Assembly (NCBI GenBank): GCA_964412195.1
Contig: CAYPNP010000051.1
Location: forward strand, 1-12,979
Source of the DNA: CAYPNP01 sp964412195
GTDB lineage: Bacteria; Acidobacteriota; JAAYUB01
Reading direction: 5' to 3'
DNA length: 12,979 bases
Under the pieces are notes generated by a model. The model was not told the DNA's origin. It saw nothing but the letters and a program-made list of their open reading frames with translations, and made no database searches. How positions within the stretch are numbered: the first letter of the stretch is position 1; each line of letters begins with the position of its first letter. Below, piece after piece: positions 1-6,305 of this stretch. A program made the translations under genes and the position numbers.

Positions 1-55
1 CTGGAGACGACGTGAAAACCATCGCCTACCTGCGGGTATCCAAGGAAAGCCAGGA
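1..55. repeat. Terminal direct repeat, left copy (circularisation overlap)
   Basis: Bases 1-55 are identical to bases 12925-12979. The repeat covers the end of the WGR gene and the start of the recombinase gene, and removing one copy leaves both genes intact and overlapping. This is the signature of a circular molecule whose assembly ends overlap by one k-mer. The alternative, a true 55-bp terminal repeat on a linear element, is less likely because the operon is continuous only when the ends are joined. Confidence 0.93.
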
Positions 56-641
56 CGTGGACAACCAGCGCCTGGCCATCCTGGACTACGCCCACCGGAA
101 CAAGTTCCGGGTGGACGAGTTCATCGAGATCGCCGTCTCCTCACGCCGGTCCCCCCAGGAACGCGGACTCGATGAGCTGCTGGAGAAACTGGCCGCCGGC
201 GACCGGCTGATTGTCAGCGAGCTGTCCCGCTTGGGCCGCTCGGTGGGGCAGATCATCATTCTGGTCCACGAACTGGTCCGGCGGGGGGTGGCCTTCACCG
301 CCATCAAGGAAAACATTGCCCTGGGCCAATGTCGCTACGACTTGCAGGGCAAGGTGATGGTGACCATGTTCGGTCTGTTCGCGGAGATCGAGCGGGACCT
401 GATCTCGGAGCGGACCAAATCCGGGCTGGCGGCGGCCCGGGCCCGGGGCAAGCGCCTGGGCCGGCCGCCGGGCAGCTTCAGTTCGCGCCTGGACAGCCGC
501 CGGCCGGAGATCGAGCAACTGCTCGCGTTGAAGGTGTCGAAGGCCAGCATCGCCAAGATCATGGGGGTGTCCCGGTCCGCTCTGGTGGCCTTCCTCGAGC
601 GGCGGGGGCTGGCGGCAGCCAATACGCGAGGGTACCAATGA
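12..641 (+). CDS. Serine recombinase (resolvase/invertase family)
   Basis: A 209-residue site-specific serine recombinase, the usual size for small resolvases and invertases. The N-terminus has the YLRVS motif with Arg8 and the nucleophile Ser10; Arg73 and Arg76 lie in SRLGRS, where gamma-delta resolvase has DRLGR. A long E-helix follows (about 115-140, ending ISERTKSGL), then a basic linker RGKRLGRPPGS and a C-terminal helix-turn-helix (about 165-200). It would cut and rejoin DNA at paired sites, resolving plasmid multimers or inverting a segment. The start is GTG, overlapping the WGR gene stop by 4 nt across the circular join, which argues for translational coupling. Its stop overlaps the HNH gene ATG. 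No obvious res or inversion site pair was found by eye. The family is confident; the role is not. Confidence 0.93.
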   Translation: MKTIAYLRVSKESQDVDNQRLAILDYAHRNKFRVDEFIEIAVSSRRSPQERGLDELLEKLAAGDRLIVSELSRLGRSVGQIIILVHELVRRGVAFTAIKENIALGQCRYDLQGKVMVTMFGLFAEIERDLISERTKSGLAAARARGKRLGRPPGSFSSRLDSRRPEIEQLLALKVSKASIAKIMGVSRSALVAFLERRGLAAANTRGYQ

Positions 642-1366
642 ACGAAAGTCCAAACAATCCCAGGAGGAGGCCCGCGAGATCCCGTGACATCCCGATGAGG
701 ACGAAGCGGCTGATCATCCAGGAAGCGGGCGGGGTGTGCCCTTTTTGCGGCGAGCAGGATGCCGACTCCTTCGATTTTCATCACATCCACGGCAAGGACG
801 GCGAGTCCCCCCACGACCCCGATAATTTGATTTACGTATGCAAGAATTGCCACGGCCGAATCACCGCCGGAGCCATCTCGGAAGCGGACGTCCATCTCAC
901 GAAACAAATCCTGAAATTCCAAGGAAACCCTTTCCTGAAGCAACAAGCAGAGTCGAACGTCTTGAATTTCACGGGGGGAATCAATACTGGCACCGTGGCC
1001 AATGAATACCACTATCACAACCACGGGAAGTCGCCCAAGATTCCCCGACCTACTCCAACGAGCGGTTTTATCGGCCATGATTTACTCAAACGAAACTACT
1101 TACTGCATTTAATCAAGCGCTATCAAGAATTCGCCAAAGCGCAGAAGGACAGGGAATATAAGTACTATCGTATCTACACTTCAATCAAACAACAATTCGG
1201 AGTCACGTGGGATATGATTCCCATCGAACTCTTTGACTCGGCCTGCCGATATGTGCAAGAACGAATTGATGCAACCGCCCTGGGGCGAAATCGCAAGGCC
1301 CACAATCAGCCGAACTACAGCACCTTTCAGGAATATTGCCAAAAATACATCGAGAAGCGGAAATGA
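638..1366 (+). CDS. HNH endonuclease with ORF6C-like C-terminal region
   Basis: A 242-residue protein with a zinc-binding HNH module: Cys34/Cys37 (CPFCG), His48-His49 (DFHHIHG), Asn63 and Cys68/Cys71 (VCKNC). These modules cut or nick DNA with a beta-beta-alpha-metal site. Residues 108-130 form a short glycine-rich linker. Residues 148-212 (LLKRNYLLHLIKRY to YVQERID) resemble ORF6C-type DNA-binding tails of phage antirepressors, a by-eye similarity only. The chosen ATG overlaps the recombinase stop (ATGA) and has GAGGG five bases upstream; the reading frame stays open further 5' but that part is a shadow of the recombinase. The stop overlaps the methyltransferase start (ATGA). Lying between a recombinase and a methyltransferase, it could be a restriction nuclease or a homing/nicking enzyme. 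Confidence 0.87.
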   Translation: MNESPNNPRRRPARSRDIPMRTKRLIIQEAGGVCPFCGEQDADSFDFHHIHGKDGESPHDPDNLIYVCKNCHGRITAGAISEADVHLTKQILKFQGNPFLKQQAESNVLNFTGGINTGTVANEYHYHNHGKSPKIPRPTPTSGFIGHDLLKRNYLLHLIKRYQEFAKAQKDREYKYYRIYTSIKQQFGVTWDMIPIELFDSACRYVQERIDATALGRNRKAHNQPNYSTFQEYCQKYIEKRK

Positions 1367-3060
1367 ACCAGCTCTACTTTGGCGACAATCTCACTGTCCT
1401 GCGGGAAAGCATCCCGGCCGCGAGCGTGGATCTCGTCTACCTGGACCCGCCGTTCAACTCCAAGGCCACCTACAACGTGTTGTTCAAGGCCCCCAACGGC
1501 CATGACTCGGACGCCCAGATCACCGCTTTCGAGGACACTTGGCACTGGGGGCACCAGGCGGAGCAGGAATTCGACGAGCTGCTGCACCAGCCCAACACCC
1601 GAGCGGCGGAAATGGTGCGCGCCTTCCGCCAATTCCTGGGCGAGAATGACATGATGGCCTACCTGGTGATGATGGCCAACCGGCTCCTGGAATTGCACCG
1701 CGTTCTGAAGCCCACAGGGAGCCTCTATCTGCATTGCGACCCAACGGCCAGCCACTACCTAAAAATTGTGTTGGACTCGATTTTCGGTGTGGACAACTTT
1801 CAAAACGAGATCATCTGGAAGCGGACAAGCGCCCATAGTAGTGCCAAGCGGTATGGTCCCGTGCACGATGTCCTGCTTTTTTACGGCCGGACTGGTATTC
1901 GCAAATGGAACCAGATTTTCCAACCATACGACCAGACTTACGTCGATGAGTTTTATACGCACATTGATGAGAAAGGCCGGAAATGGAGGAGATCGGACCT
2001 AACCGGCGCTGGTGTAAGGCATGGTGAGACGGGAAGCCCGTGGAGAGGGATTGATGTCACGGCAAAGGGGAGGCATTGGGCGTGGCCACCGGAAGTCCTC
2101 GAAGAAATGGACAAAAAAGGTCATATCCATTGGCCTGCAAAGCCCGGTGGGATGCCAATGCTGAAGCGGTATTTGGACGAGCAAAAAGGGATGCCTGCCC
2201 AAGATATTATTGCAGATATCCCCCCGATGCATAATTTGTCGGAAGAACGCCTGGGATATCCGACTCAAAAGCCGCTGGCCCTGCTGGAACGAATTATCCG
2301 GGCGTCCAGTAACGAGGGAGACCTGGTGCTCGATCCTTTCTGCGGCTGCGGCACGGCCGTCCATGCGGCGCAGAAACTAAGCCGGCAGTGGATCGGGATC
2401 GACATTACCCACCTGGCCGTGTCCCTGATCGAGAAACGGATGAAGGATGCCTTCCCCGGCATCCAATTCGAGGTCCACGGCACACCGAAGGACGCGGCCG
2501 GCGCCCGGGCGCTAGCCGGGCGGGACAAGTACCAGTTCCAGTGGTGGGCCTGTTCCCTGGTCAACGCCCAGCCGTACCTGGGCCGGAAGAAGGGGGCCGA
2601 TTCCGGGGTGGATGGAGTGCTCTATTTCCTCGACGGAGCGGACGCCGCACGGACCGAGGAGCGCCCCGGCGGGATCGTGGCCGATGTCCAGGCTCCCTAT
2701 GCCGGCGCGCCGGTCACCTCCAAAAAGATCGTGGTGTCGGTCAAGGGCGGAGAGCATCTCCACGTCGCCATGATCCGCGACCTGGTGGGTGTCGTGGAGC
2801 GCGAAAAGGCGGAGATGGGCCTGTTTGTTTCCCTCGTCGAACCCACTCAGCCGATGCGGACGGAAGCCGCCAAGGCGGGCTTCTATGTCTCCCCCTATTT
2901 CCCTGACCGGAAGTATCCCCGGATTCAGCTCCTCACCGTCCCCGGCTTGCTGGAGCAGCGGGAGCATCCCCTCTACCCGGACTTTTCCGGCGGCGGGTTG
3001 ACCTTTAAGCAGGCCCGGCGGGAAGCGGATCAGCGGGATCAAAAGAAACTCTTCGATTGA
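1363..3060 (+). CDS. Beta-class DNA methyltransferase fused to an Mrr-like PD-(D/E)XK domain
   Basis: A 565-residue two-domain protein. Residues 1-380 are an S-adenosylmethionine-dependent amino-methyltransferase with catalytic DPPF (28-31) before the cofactor motif DPFCGCG (324-330), the beta-class order; TGSLYLHCD and YPTQKP are also present, as in type III Mod-like enzymes. Adenine-N6 or cytosine-N4 modification is expected. Residues about 165-300 are the likely target recognition region. Residues 395-545 look like an Mrr-type nuclease fold: GADSGVDG (Asp413/Asp417) then VVSVKGG with Lys461, where Ser459 stands in for the usual Glu/Gln. This tail, including RDLVGVVEREKAEMG, is known from methyltransferases of this type, but cleavage is unproven. 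The ATG overlaps the HNH stop; an in-frame TTG nine codons earlier is rejected. Domain-1 identity is secure; the nuclease role is inference. Confidence 0.92.
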   Translation: MNQLYFGDNLTVLRESIPAASVDLVYLDPPFNSKATYNVLFKAPNGHDSDAQITAFEDTWHWGHQAEQEFDELLHQPNTRAAEMVRAFRQFLGENDMMAYLVMMANRLLELHRVLKPTGSLYLHCDPTASHYLKIVLDSIFGVDNFQNEIIWKRTSAHSSAKRYGPVHDVLLFYGRTGIRKWNQIFQPYDQTYVDEFYTHIDEKGRKWRRSDLTGAGVRHGETGSPWRGIDVTAKGRHWAWPPEVLEEMDKKGHIHWPAKPGGMPMLKRYLDEQKGMPAQDIIADIPPMHNLSEERLGYPTQKPLALLERIIRASSNEGDLVLDPFCGCGTAVHAAQKLSRQWIGIDITHLAVSLIEKRMKDAFPGIQFEVHGTPKDAAGARALAGRDKYQFQWWACSLVNAQPYLGRKKGADSGVDGVLYFLDGADAARTEERPGGIVADVQAPYAGAPVTSKKIVVSVKGGEHLHVAMIRDLVGVVEREKAEMGLFVSLVEPTQPMRTEAAKAGFYVSPYFPDRKYPRIQLLTVPGLLEQREHPLYPDFSGGGLTFKQARREADQRDQKKLFD

Positions 3061-3097
3061 GGCGGGACAGAGAAAAATCAACGCCCGGGAGTTCCAC

Positions 3098-3517
3098 ATG
3101 AGAAACGAAGACGCCCAGCTTCATGCCTTATGGGCCAGGCAAGCCGAACAGCGAGGGGATTTCTTGGCGGCTCGCCTGGAACATCTCAAATGCGTCGAGT
3201 CCTGGAAACAATCCGGCGATGGGGCCGCGGTGGATGCGGCCAAGGCCGAATACAGCGCGTTCGTCCGGCGCGACCCTATTTTCAAGGCGCTGGTCGCGGT
3301 ACTTGTTCGGATGGTCCAGGAAAACCCCGGCATTTTGCAATCCGACATCTCCAAATCTGCCGAATCATCGAGCTGGCCTGCCCTCTATAACTACAACCGC
3401 CCACTGTCCCGGGAGGACATTTCGTACGCTCTCTATTTCGCCCACGAGTTCGGCATCATTGCGCGGACAAAAAAGGGACGGTCTTACGAGCTGCGCCTGG
3501 CTTCCCACAGTCTATGA
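3098..3517 (+). CDS. Small winged-helix-like protein of the methyltransferase cassette
   Basis: A 139-residue soluble protein not recognised as a named family. Residues 1-50 look like a helical hairpin (AEQRGDFLAARLEHLKCVESW, TPR/coiled-coil-like spacing). Residues 60-135 have a winged-helix pattern: a helix (FKALVAVLVRMVQEN), a second helix starting ILQSDISKSAE, a recognition-like helix (REDISYALYFAHEFG) and a basic strand pair (IIARTKKGRSYELRL), as in MarR/ArsR-like readers. It starts 37 nt after the methyltransferase stop with GGAG about 7 nt upstream, and its stop overlaps the next gene by 4 nt. It may be a regulator or DNA-recognition subunit of the cassette. Function is unknown. Confidence 0.75.
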   Translation: MRNEDAQLHALWARQAEQRGDFLAARLEHLKCVESWKQSGDGAAVDAAKAEYSAFVRRDPIFKALVAVLVRMVQENPGILQSDISKSAESSSWPALYNYNRPLSREDISYALYFAHEFGIIARTKKGRSYELRLASHSL

Positions 3518-4584
3518 AACCTCTTCTTCTCTGCCCCGCATGCCATCATCCTTTCGGGGTGAGCCACCGTTTTTGCACCTGCTGCGGCGCGCGGCTGGAC
3601 CCGCTGGCCGCTCTGGAACGGAGCATCCAAGGGATCGGCCATCCGGAATTTCCCTTTCTAGATCCGGTCTACTCGCCGGGGTCCCGCATCCCCTGCCGGG
3701 ACTTTTCCGGCTTCATGGCCGAGAGTTTACAGGCCAACGACGCTCAAACCGTGGCTCGCTTGTTCCGCTGTTTGATCGCGGGAAATCCCGGTTTGGGCGT
3801 CTCGGACGATTGGGCGGCGGAATGGGTGCAGGAAGTGAATGCTTTGCCTTTGTCGCAGTATGTGCAAGCCGGAAACCCAATCGTCATCCACGAGATCAAG
3901 GCGCTTCTCATCTTGGCTGGCTTGGGCGGAGGGCCACGGCAATACAATATTACCGATGGAATCCCCTCTTACATCGCCCGTGCGCTATCTTGCTACAACC
4001 TCCACTGGCTGCCCTCCATGGCGGAACTGCATGAAAAAGTCAATCGGTTCATCCGCCAAATGCGGCGGGAAGCCCTTTTCTGGAGAGAATTTCCTCTCAT
4101 AAAAACAAGCCGCTTGCTCAATTTCCCGATGCCGGATAGCGCGTTGCGCGCGCTTCTGGAAAATTTCGCGCCTTCCGTCCGGGTCCTTTCGCTATCTTTC
4201 GCCGAGGATTTTCGCTGGTCCATTCCCAAGAGCATCTCTTATGGAGAAAGGCGGTTCGGCATCAACCCGGAGGATGCGGCCGCGGAAATCGAGAGCACCG
4301 ACCTGTGCGAGCACGAGAACGCCGAGCCCAACATCCTGCTGAAGACCTGGGAAAGAGACCGGTTCATGCAGCATTGCCACAATTTGGGGATCGAAACCAA
4401 ATCCTCTTGGTCCAAATCCCGATTGTTGGAGGAACTGTTGCAGCGGAATCCCGAACTCATAGAGCGGTCGGTGCGCCGGGAAAGCGCAGTCCGCCTCAAT
4501 CCCAAATACGCCGAAGACATGAAGCGGATCAAAGATCACGCCAGTTTCCTGGAAGACCACATCAAGGCCCTGATTTTCTTGTGA
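3514..4584 (+). CDS. Zinc-ribbon protein with SAP-like segment, unknown function
   Basis: A 356-residue protein of no recognised named family. The N-terminus is a compact zinc ribbon (Cys7/Cys10, then Cys21/Cys24). The middle (50-270) is predicted globular and mostly helical without a visible enzyme motif. Residues 278-310 (TWERDRFMQHCHNLGIETK, then SKSRLLEELL) have the helix-extension-helix layout of SAP DNA-binding motifs. The C-terminus is charged and helical. The ATG overlaps the stop of the 139-residue gene (ATGA), tying it to the methyltransferase cassette as the last member before a convergent gene. Two putative DNA-contact modules suggest a specificity or accessory factor for the HNH/methyltransferase proteins; this is inference from position and motifs. 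Confidence 0.75.
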   Translation: MKPLLLCPACHHPFGVSHRFCTCCGARLDPLAALERSIQGIGHPEFPFLDPVYSPGSRIPCRDFSGFMAESLQANDAQTVARLFRCLIAGNPGLGVSDDWAAEWVQEVNALPLSQYVQAGNPIVIHEIKALLILAGLGGGPRQYNITDGIPSYIARALSCYNLHWLPSMAELHEKVNRFIRQMRREALFWREFPLIKTSRLLNFPMPDSALRALLENFAPSVRVLSLSFAEDFRWSIPKSISYGERRFGINPEDAAAEIESTDLCEHENAEPNILLKTWERDRFMQHCHNLGIETKSSWSKSRLLEELLQRNPELIERSVRRESAVRLNPKYAEDMKRIKDHASFLEDHIKALIFL

Positions 4585-4585
4585 T

Positions 4586-4598
4586 GCGCTTAAAGCGC
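4586..4598. terminator. Palindrome between convergent genes (possible bidirectional terminator)
   Basis: GCGCTT-A-AAGCGC is a perfect 6-bp-arm palindrome immediately after the stop of the zinc-ribbon gene and 28 bp before the end of the opposing mazF-like gene. A position between convergent genes fits a terminator hairpin, but there is no T-tract and the loop would be only 1 nt, so it may be chance or a protein site. Confidence 0.3.
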
Positions 4599-4625
4599 GG
4601 GCGCTGACCAGCGGCGCGGGCCGGT

Positions 4626-4946
4626 TTACAAGCAGAGCACCTGCCGCAAGCCGTCCTCGATGGCCCGCAGGTCCTCGTCGCTAACCTCCCCGGCACGCTC
4701 CAGCAGCCGGCTTTTGTCCACCGCCCGGATCTGGTCGCACACCGCCACCGCCGCCCGGCCCAGACACCGCACCGCCACGGTCAGGGGCGGCCGGACCTGC
4801 CCCGCCGAAGACAGCGGCACCACCACCACCGTCCGCCGGGCCTGGTTGATCGGGTTGGCGCCCAGCAGCACGCACGGGCGCTTTTTCTGGATCTCGGAGC
4901 CCACCGTGGGATCGAGGTTGACCCAATACACCTCACCACGGTTCAT
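4626..4946 (-). CDS. MazF/PemK-type mRNA interferase toxin
   Basis: A 106-residue protein with the full MazF/PemK pattern: RGEVYWVNLDPTVGSEIQKK at the N-terminus with the conserved RPCVLL following, VVVVPLSS in the centre, and VCDQIRAVDKSRL near residue 90. The family folds as an SH3-like barrel dimer and cleaves mRNA at short sequences, halting growth when its antitoxin is lost. The start overlaps the antitoxin gene by 14 nt and has GGAG upstream (GGAGTGGACCATG), so it is made from the antitoxin transcript. It ends facing the methyltransferase cassette. On a plasmid this pair would stabilise inheritance. Length is normal and all conserved blocks are present. Confidence 0.95.
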   Translation of the reverse strand: MNRGEVYWVNLDPTVGSEIQKKRPCVLLGANPINQARRTVVVVPLSSAGQVRPPLTVAVRCLGRAAVAVCDQIRAVDKSRLLERAGEVSDEDLRAIEDGLRQVLCL

Positions 4947-5166
4947 GGTCCACTCCGTCGGCCGCGGTCACGTCCCACTCGCGCATCTCGGCGTTCAGCG
5001 CCTCGTCCTGGTCCACCGCGCGGGCAGCCTGAAACAACTCCGCCTCCCGCTTCGCCAGCTCCGCCTCCACCAGGCGGGTGATGAACCGGCTGCGCTGGCG
5101 GTCGGGCACCAGCGCCCGCATCCGGGACAGCACCCGCGCCGGCATGGACACCAACACCTTGGTCAT
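4933..5166 (-). CDS. MazE-like ribbon-helix-helix antitoxin
   Basis: A 77-residue antitoxin partner of the MazF-like toxin. The N-terminus TKVLVSMPARVLSRMRALV, followed by a helix through FITRLVEAEL, is a ribbon-helix-helix DNA-binding fold. The C-terminal half is acidic (DEALNAEMREWDVTAADG), typical of the toxin-binding tail. The chosen ATG at 5166 has a near-ideal AAGGAGG six bases upstream; the frame stays open to 5322 but that extension crosses the promoter and is rejected. A 15-bp palindrome lies 22 bp upstream, consistent with autorepression by the antitoxin alone or with the toxin. Confidence 0.9.
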   Translation of the reverse strand: MTKVLVSMPARVLSRMRALVPDRQRSRFITRLVEAELAKREAELFQAARAVDQDEALNAEMREWDVTAADGVDHEPW

Positions 5167-5186
5167 GATCGGCCTCCTTTTCCTGT

Positions 5187-5216
5187 TAGGATATAATATA
5201 TCCACTTGCTTGGCAA
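5187..5216 (-). promoter_or_regulatory. Candidate promoter of the toxin-antitoxin operon
   Basis: On the minus strand TTGCCA (5216-5211) is followed after 17 bp by TATCCT, inside an AT-rich patch that contrasts with GC-rich flanks. The -10 match is weak, and TATATT/TTATAT offer alternatives at poorer spacing. Its position 20-50 bp upstream of the antitoxin ATG supports a promoter here, while the exact hexamers are uncertain. Confidence 0.45.
5189..5203. promoter_or_regulatory. Palindromic operator in the mazEF-like promoter
   Basis: GGATATA-A-TATATCC is a perfect palindrome with 7-bp arms in the leader/promoter of the antitoxin gene. It overlaps the candidate -10 region and is the natural binding site for the ribbon-helix-helix antitoxin. 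A second smaller dyad, CTTGC-TTG-GCAAG, follows at 5205-5217 and overlaps the candidate -35. Confidence 0.6.
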
Positions 5217-5326
5217 GCCCCGAGCGAGAAATCCAATTTTGAAACGGGTCCGGCGGTATCCCGATTTCCCGCTCGTGGCGACTCCGTTGCCCGCCCCGCC
5301 GACTCGCCGGGAGAACGCCCACCCGG

Positions 5327-5803
5327 TTACCGCGCCGGGATCTCCCCCAGCTGCTCTTCCAGCGCCACCAGACACCGCCGCAGGGACTCCCGCACGGCTT
5401 CGCTGAAATGGCCCTGGTGCATCACCTTGACCGCCTGGTTGAGGTTCCGGCCGATCCGTTGCAGCTGGTAGACCGCCGCCTGGTCGAACCGGTGCACCAC
5501 GTCCCGCTCCAGCGCCGCCCGGCGTACGTACGCCGACAGGCTCAGCCCCGCCCGCCCCGCCTTGGCCCAGATCGCCGCCTTGGTCTCCGGGCGCACCCGC
5601 ACTTGGAGCAGCGCCCGCCCGCCCCGCCAAGTCTCCGCTTCTGCCCCGGCGGCCACGGCGCGGGCGACCGTAGCCGGCTCCGCCGGCCCCAGGAGGCGGC
5701 TGCGGACGTACTCCGACACCGCCACGCCGGCGGCGGCCGCGCGCCGGCGCAGCTCCGCCTGCTCCGCCTCGCTCAGGCGCACCAGCAACTGTTGCGTTCT
5801 CAT
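5327..5803 (-). CDS. MobC/NikA-like relaxosome accessory protein with two ribbon-helix-helix units
   Basis: A 158-residue protein related to plasmid mobilisation accessory proteins that bind oriT and help the relaxase nick. Two similar ribbon-helix-helix units stand in tandem: residues 6-38 (LLVRLSEAEQAELRRRAAA to SEYVRSRLLG) and 65-99 (LLQVRVRPETKAAIWAKAG to SAYVRRAALE). The C-terminal LQRIGRNLNQAVKVMHQG (114-131) matches the MobC signature 'lrriGnNLNQ'. The chosen ATG has AAAGGAG six bases upstream; the longer open frame to 5938 is rejected because it runs through the promoter and oriT candidate. It is transcribed away from the putative oriT and may repress its own promoter there. No relaxase gene is present anywhere on the circle. 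Confidence 0.85.
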   Translation of the reverse strand: MRTQQLLVRLSEAEQAELRRRAAAAGVAVSEYVRSRLLGPAEPATVARAVAAGAEAETWRGGRALLQVRVRPETKAAIWAKAGRAGLSLSAYVRRAALERDVVHRFDQAAVYQLQRIGRNLNQAVKVMHQGHFSEAVRESLRRCLVALEEQLGEIPAR

Positions 5804-5834
5804 GCCGGCTCCTTTCGCCCTCTCCGGGGGGCCG

Positions 5835-5873
5835 GGGGCAGCGCCCCTGGCGGGGTCCGGGGGCATCCCCCGG
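5835..5873. repeat. Two GC-rich hairpins in the leader of the MobC-like gene
   Basis: GGGGC-AGC-GCCCC (5835-5847) and CCGGGGG-CAT-CCCCCGG (5857-5873) are perfect inverted repeats. They lie between the candidate minus-strand promoter and the MobC-like ATG, so they would form strong hairpins in its mRNA leader. They could dampen translation or transcription, or act as single-strand structures near oriT. Confidence 0.6.
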
Positions 5874-5876
5874 CGG

Positions 5877-5916
5877 GCATTTGTATATACGCAGTATAGA
5901 CAAATGCGTATCCTGC
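5877..5916 (+). other. Candidate origin of transfer (oriT): inverted repeat plus TATCCTGC nick motif
   Basis: GCATTTGTATATAC (5877-5890) and GTATAGACAAATGC (5894-5907) are 14-bp arms with one mismatch around a 3-nt centre. One base later, TATCCTGC (5909-5916) matches the YATCCTG|Y nick consensus of RP4/R64-type (MOBP) origins, giving a predicted nick between 5915 and 5916 on the plus strand. In RP4-type origins the accessory-protein repeat also lies 5' of the nick on the nicked strand. The adjacent MobC/NikA-like gene strengthens the call. The nick motif alone is short and could occur by chance; the combination is persuasive. Confidence 0.65.
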
Positions 5917-5922
5917 ACTCAA
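5893..5922 (-). promoter_or_regulatory. Candidate promoter of the MobC-like gene, overlapped by the oriT repeat
   Basis: On the minus strand TTGAGT (5922-5917) and TATACT (5898-5893) are separated by 18 bp. The -10 lies within the right arm of the 5877-5907 inverted repeat and the spacer contains the nick motif, so a protein bound to the repeat would block transcription. This is the arrangement expected for autoregulation by a relaxosome DNA-binding protein. Confidence 0.5.
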
Positions 5923-5938
5923 GTAGTTTCTCTCTCAC

Positions 5939-6215
5939 GGCGCACGGGGGTACTCCAGGATCGGGTCGCGTCCGGATCGTCCGTCCTGGAGCCGCCTATG
6001 CAGTCAATTTCCGGTCTGCCTGGCTCCAGGGAGCGTTTTTTCTTGTTTCTCCTCCATGGGCACGCGGGCGGAGGGGGTACAGACTATCGGGTGCCGGCGC
6101 GTTCGTCGCTCCTGAGACATCCTGGGAAGCAGAAACGGGAGCGCTCCTGTCGGTCACGGCGGGTTTTTCAGCGGCGCGGAGAAAGCGGCAATCAGCATCT
6201 CGCCGGCGGGTGCGG
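5939..6215. other. Non-coding spacer between oriT candidate and replication origin
   Basis: No credible gene is seen on either strand. Open frames here are short, lack ribosome binding sites and have low-complexity Arg/Ser/Gly-rich translations typical of GC-rich non-coding DNA. Nothing stronger than short dyads was found between the oriT candidate and the hairpin at 6216. Confidence 0.5.
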
Positions 6216-6250
6216 AATGTGGGAAACCCGTCTGGCGGGTTTTCCACATT
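6216..6250. repeat. Long hairpin at the edge of the origin, containing a DnaA-box-like 9-mer
   Basis: AATGTGGGAAACCCG (6216-6230) and CGGGTTTTCCACATT (6236-6250) are 15-bp arms with one mismatch around a 5-nt loop. The inner CCCG-TCTGG-CGGG followed by TTTT also resembles a rho-independent terminator, possible in both directions. The right arm contains TTTTCCACA (6240-6248), one mismatch from the DnaA box TTATCCACA. It may insulate the origin from the mobilisation region, act in initiation, or both. Confidence 0.7.
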
Positions 6251-6305
6251 TCCACCCGCCTACTTGATACATATCCTATTTGGTAAATACATTCTATTTG
6301 ATAAG

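Noticed and set aside
3123..4034. Long plus-strand open frame of 303 codons
   Set aside because: It overlaps two better-supported coupled genes in another frame, is rich in Pro/Arg/Ser as GC-rich shadows are, and shows no domain.
5163..5918. Minus-strand open frame of 251 codons across the antitoxin promoter and MobC-like gene
   Set aside because: The translation is a Gly/Ala/Arg low-complexity shadow of the MobC-like gene, which has its own strong ribosome binding site and matching family motif.
6118..6124. CATCCTG as an alternative nick site
   Set aside because: No inverted repeat lies next to it and the following base is G rather than a pyrimidine, unlike the 5909-5916 site.
5881..6267. 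Plus-strand open frame of 128 codons over the oriT/origin spacer
   Set aside because: The translation is Arg/Ser/Gly-rich without any recognisable motif, it starts inside the oriT repeat, lacks a ribosome binding site, and overlaps clear non-coding signals.
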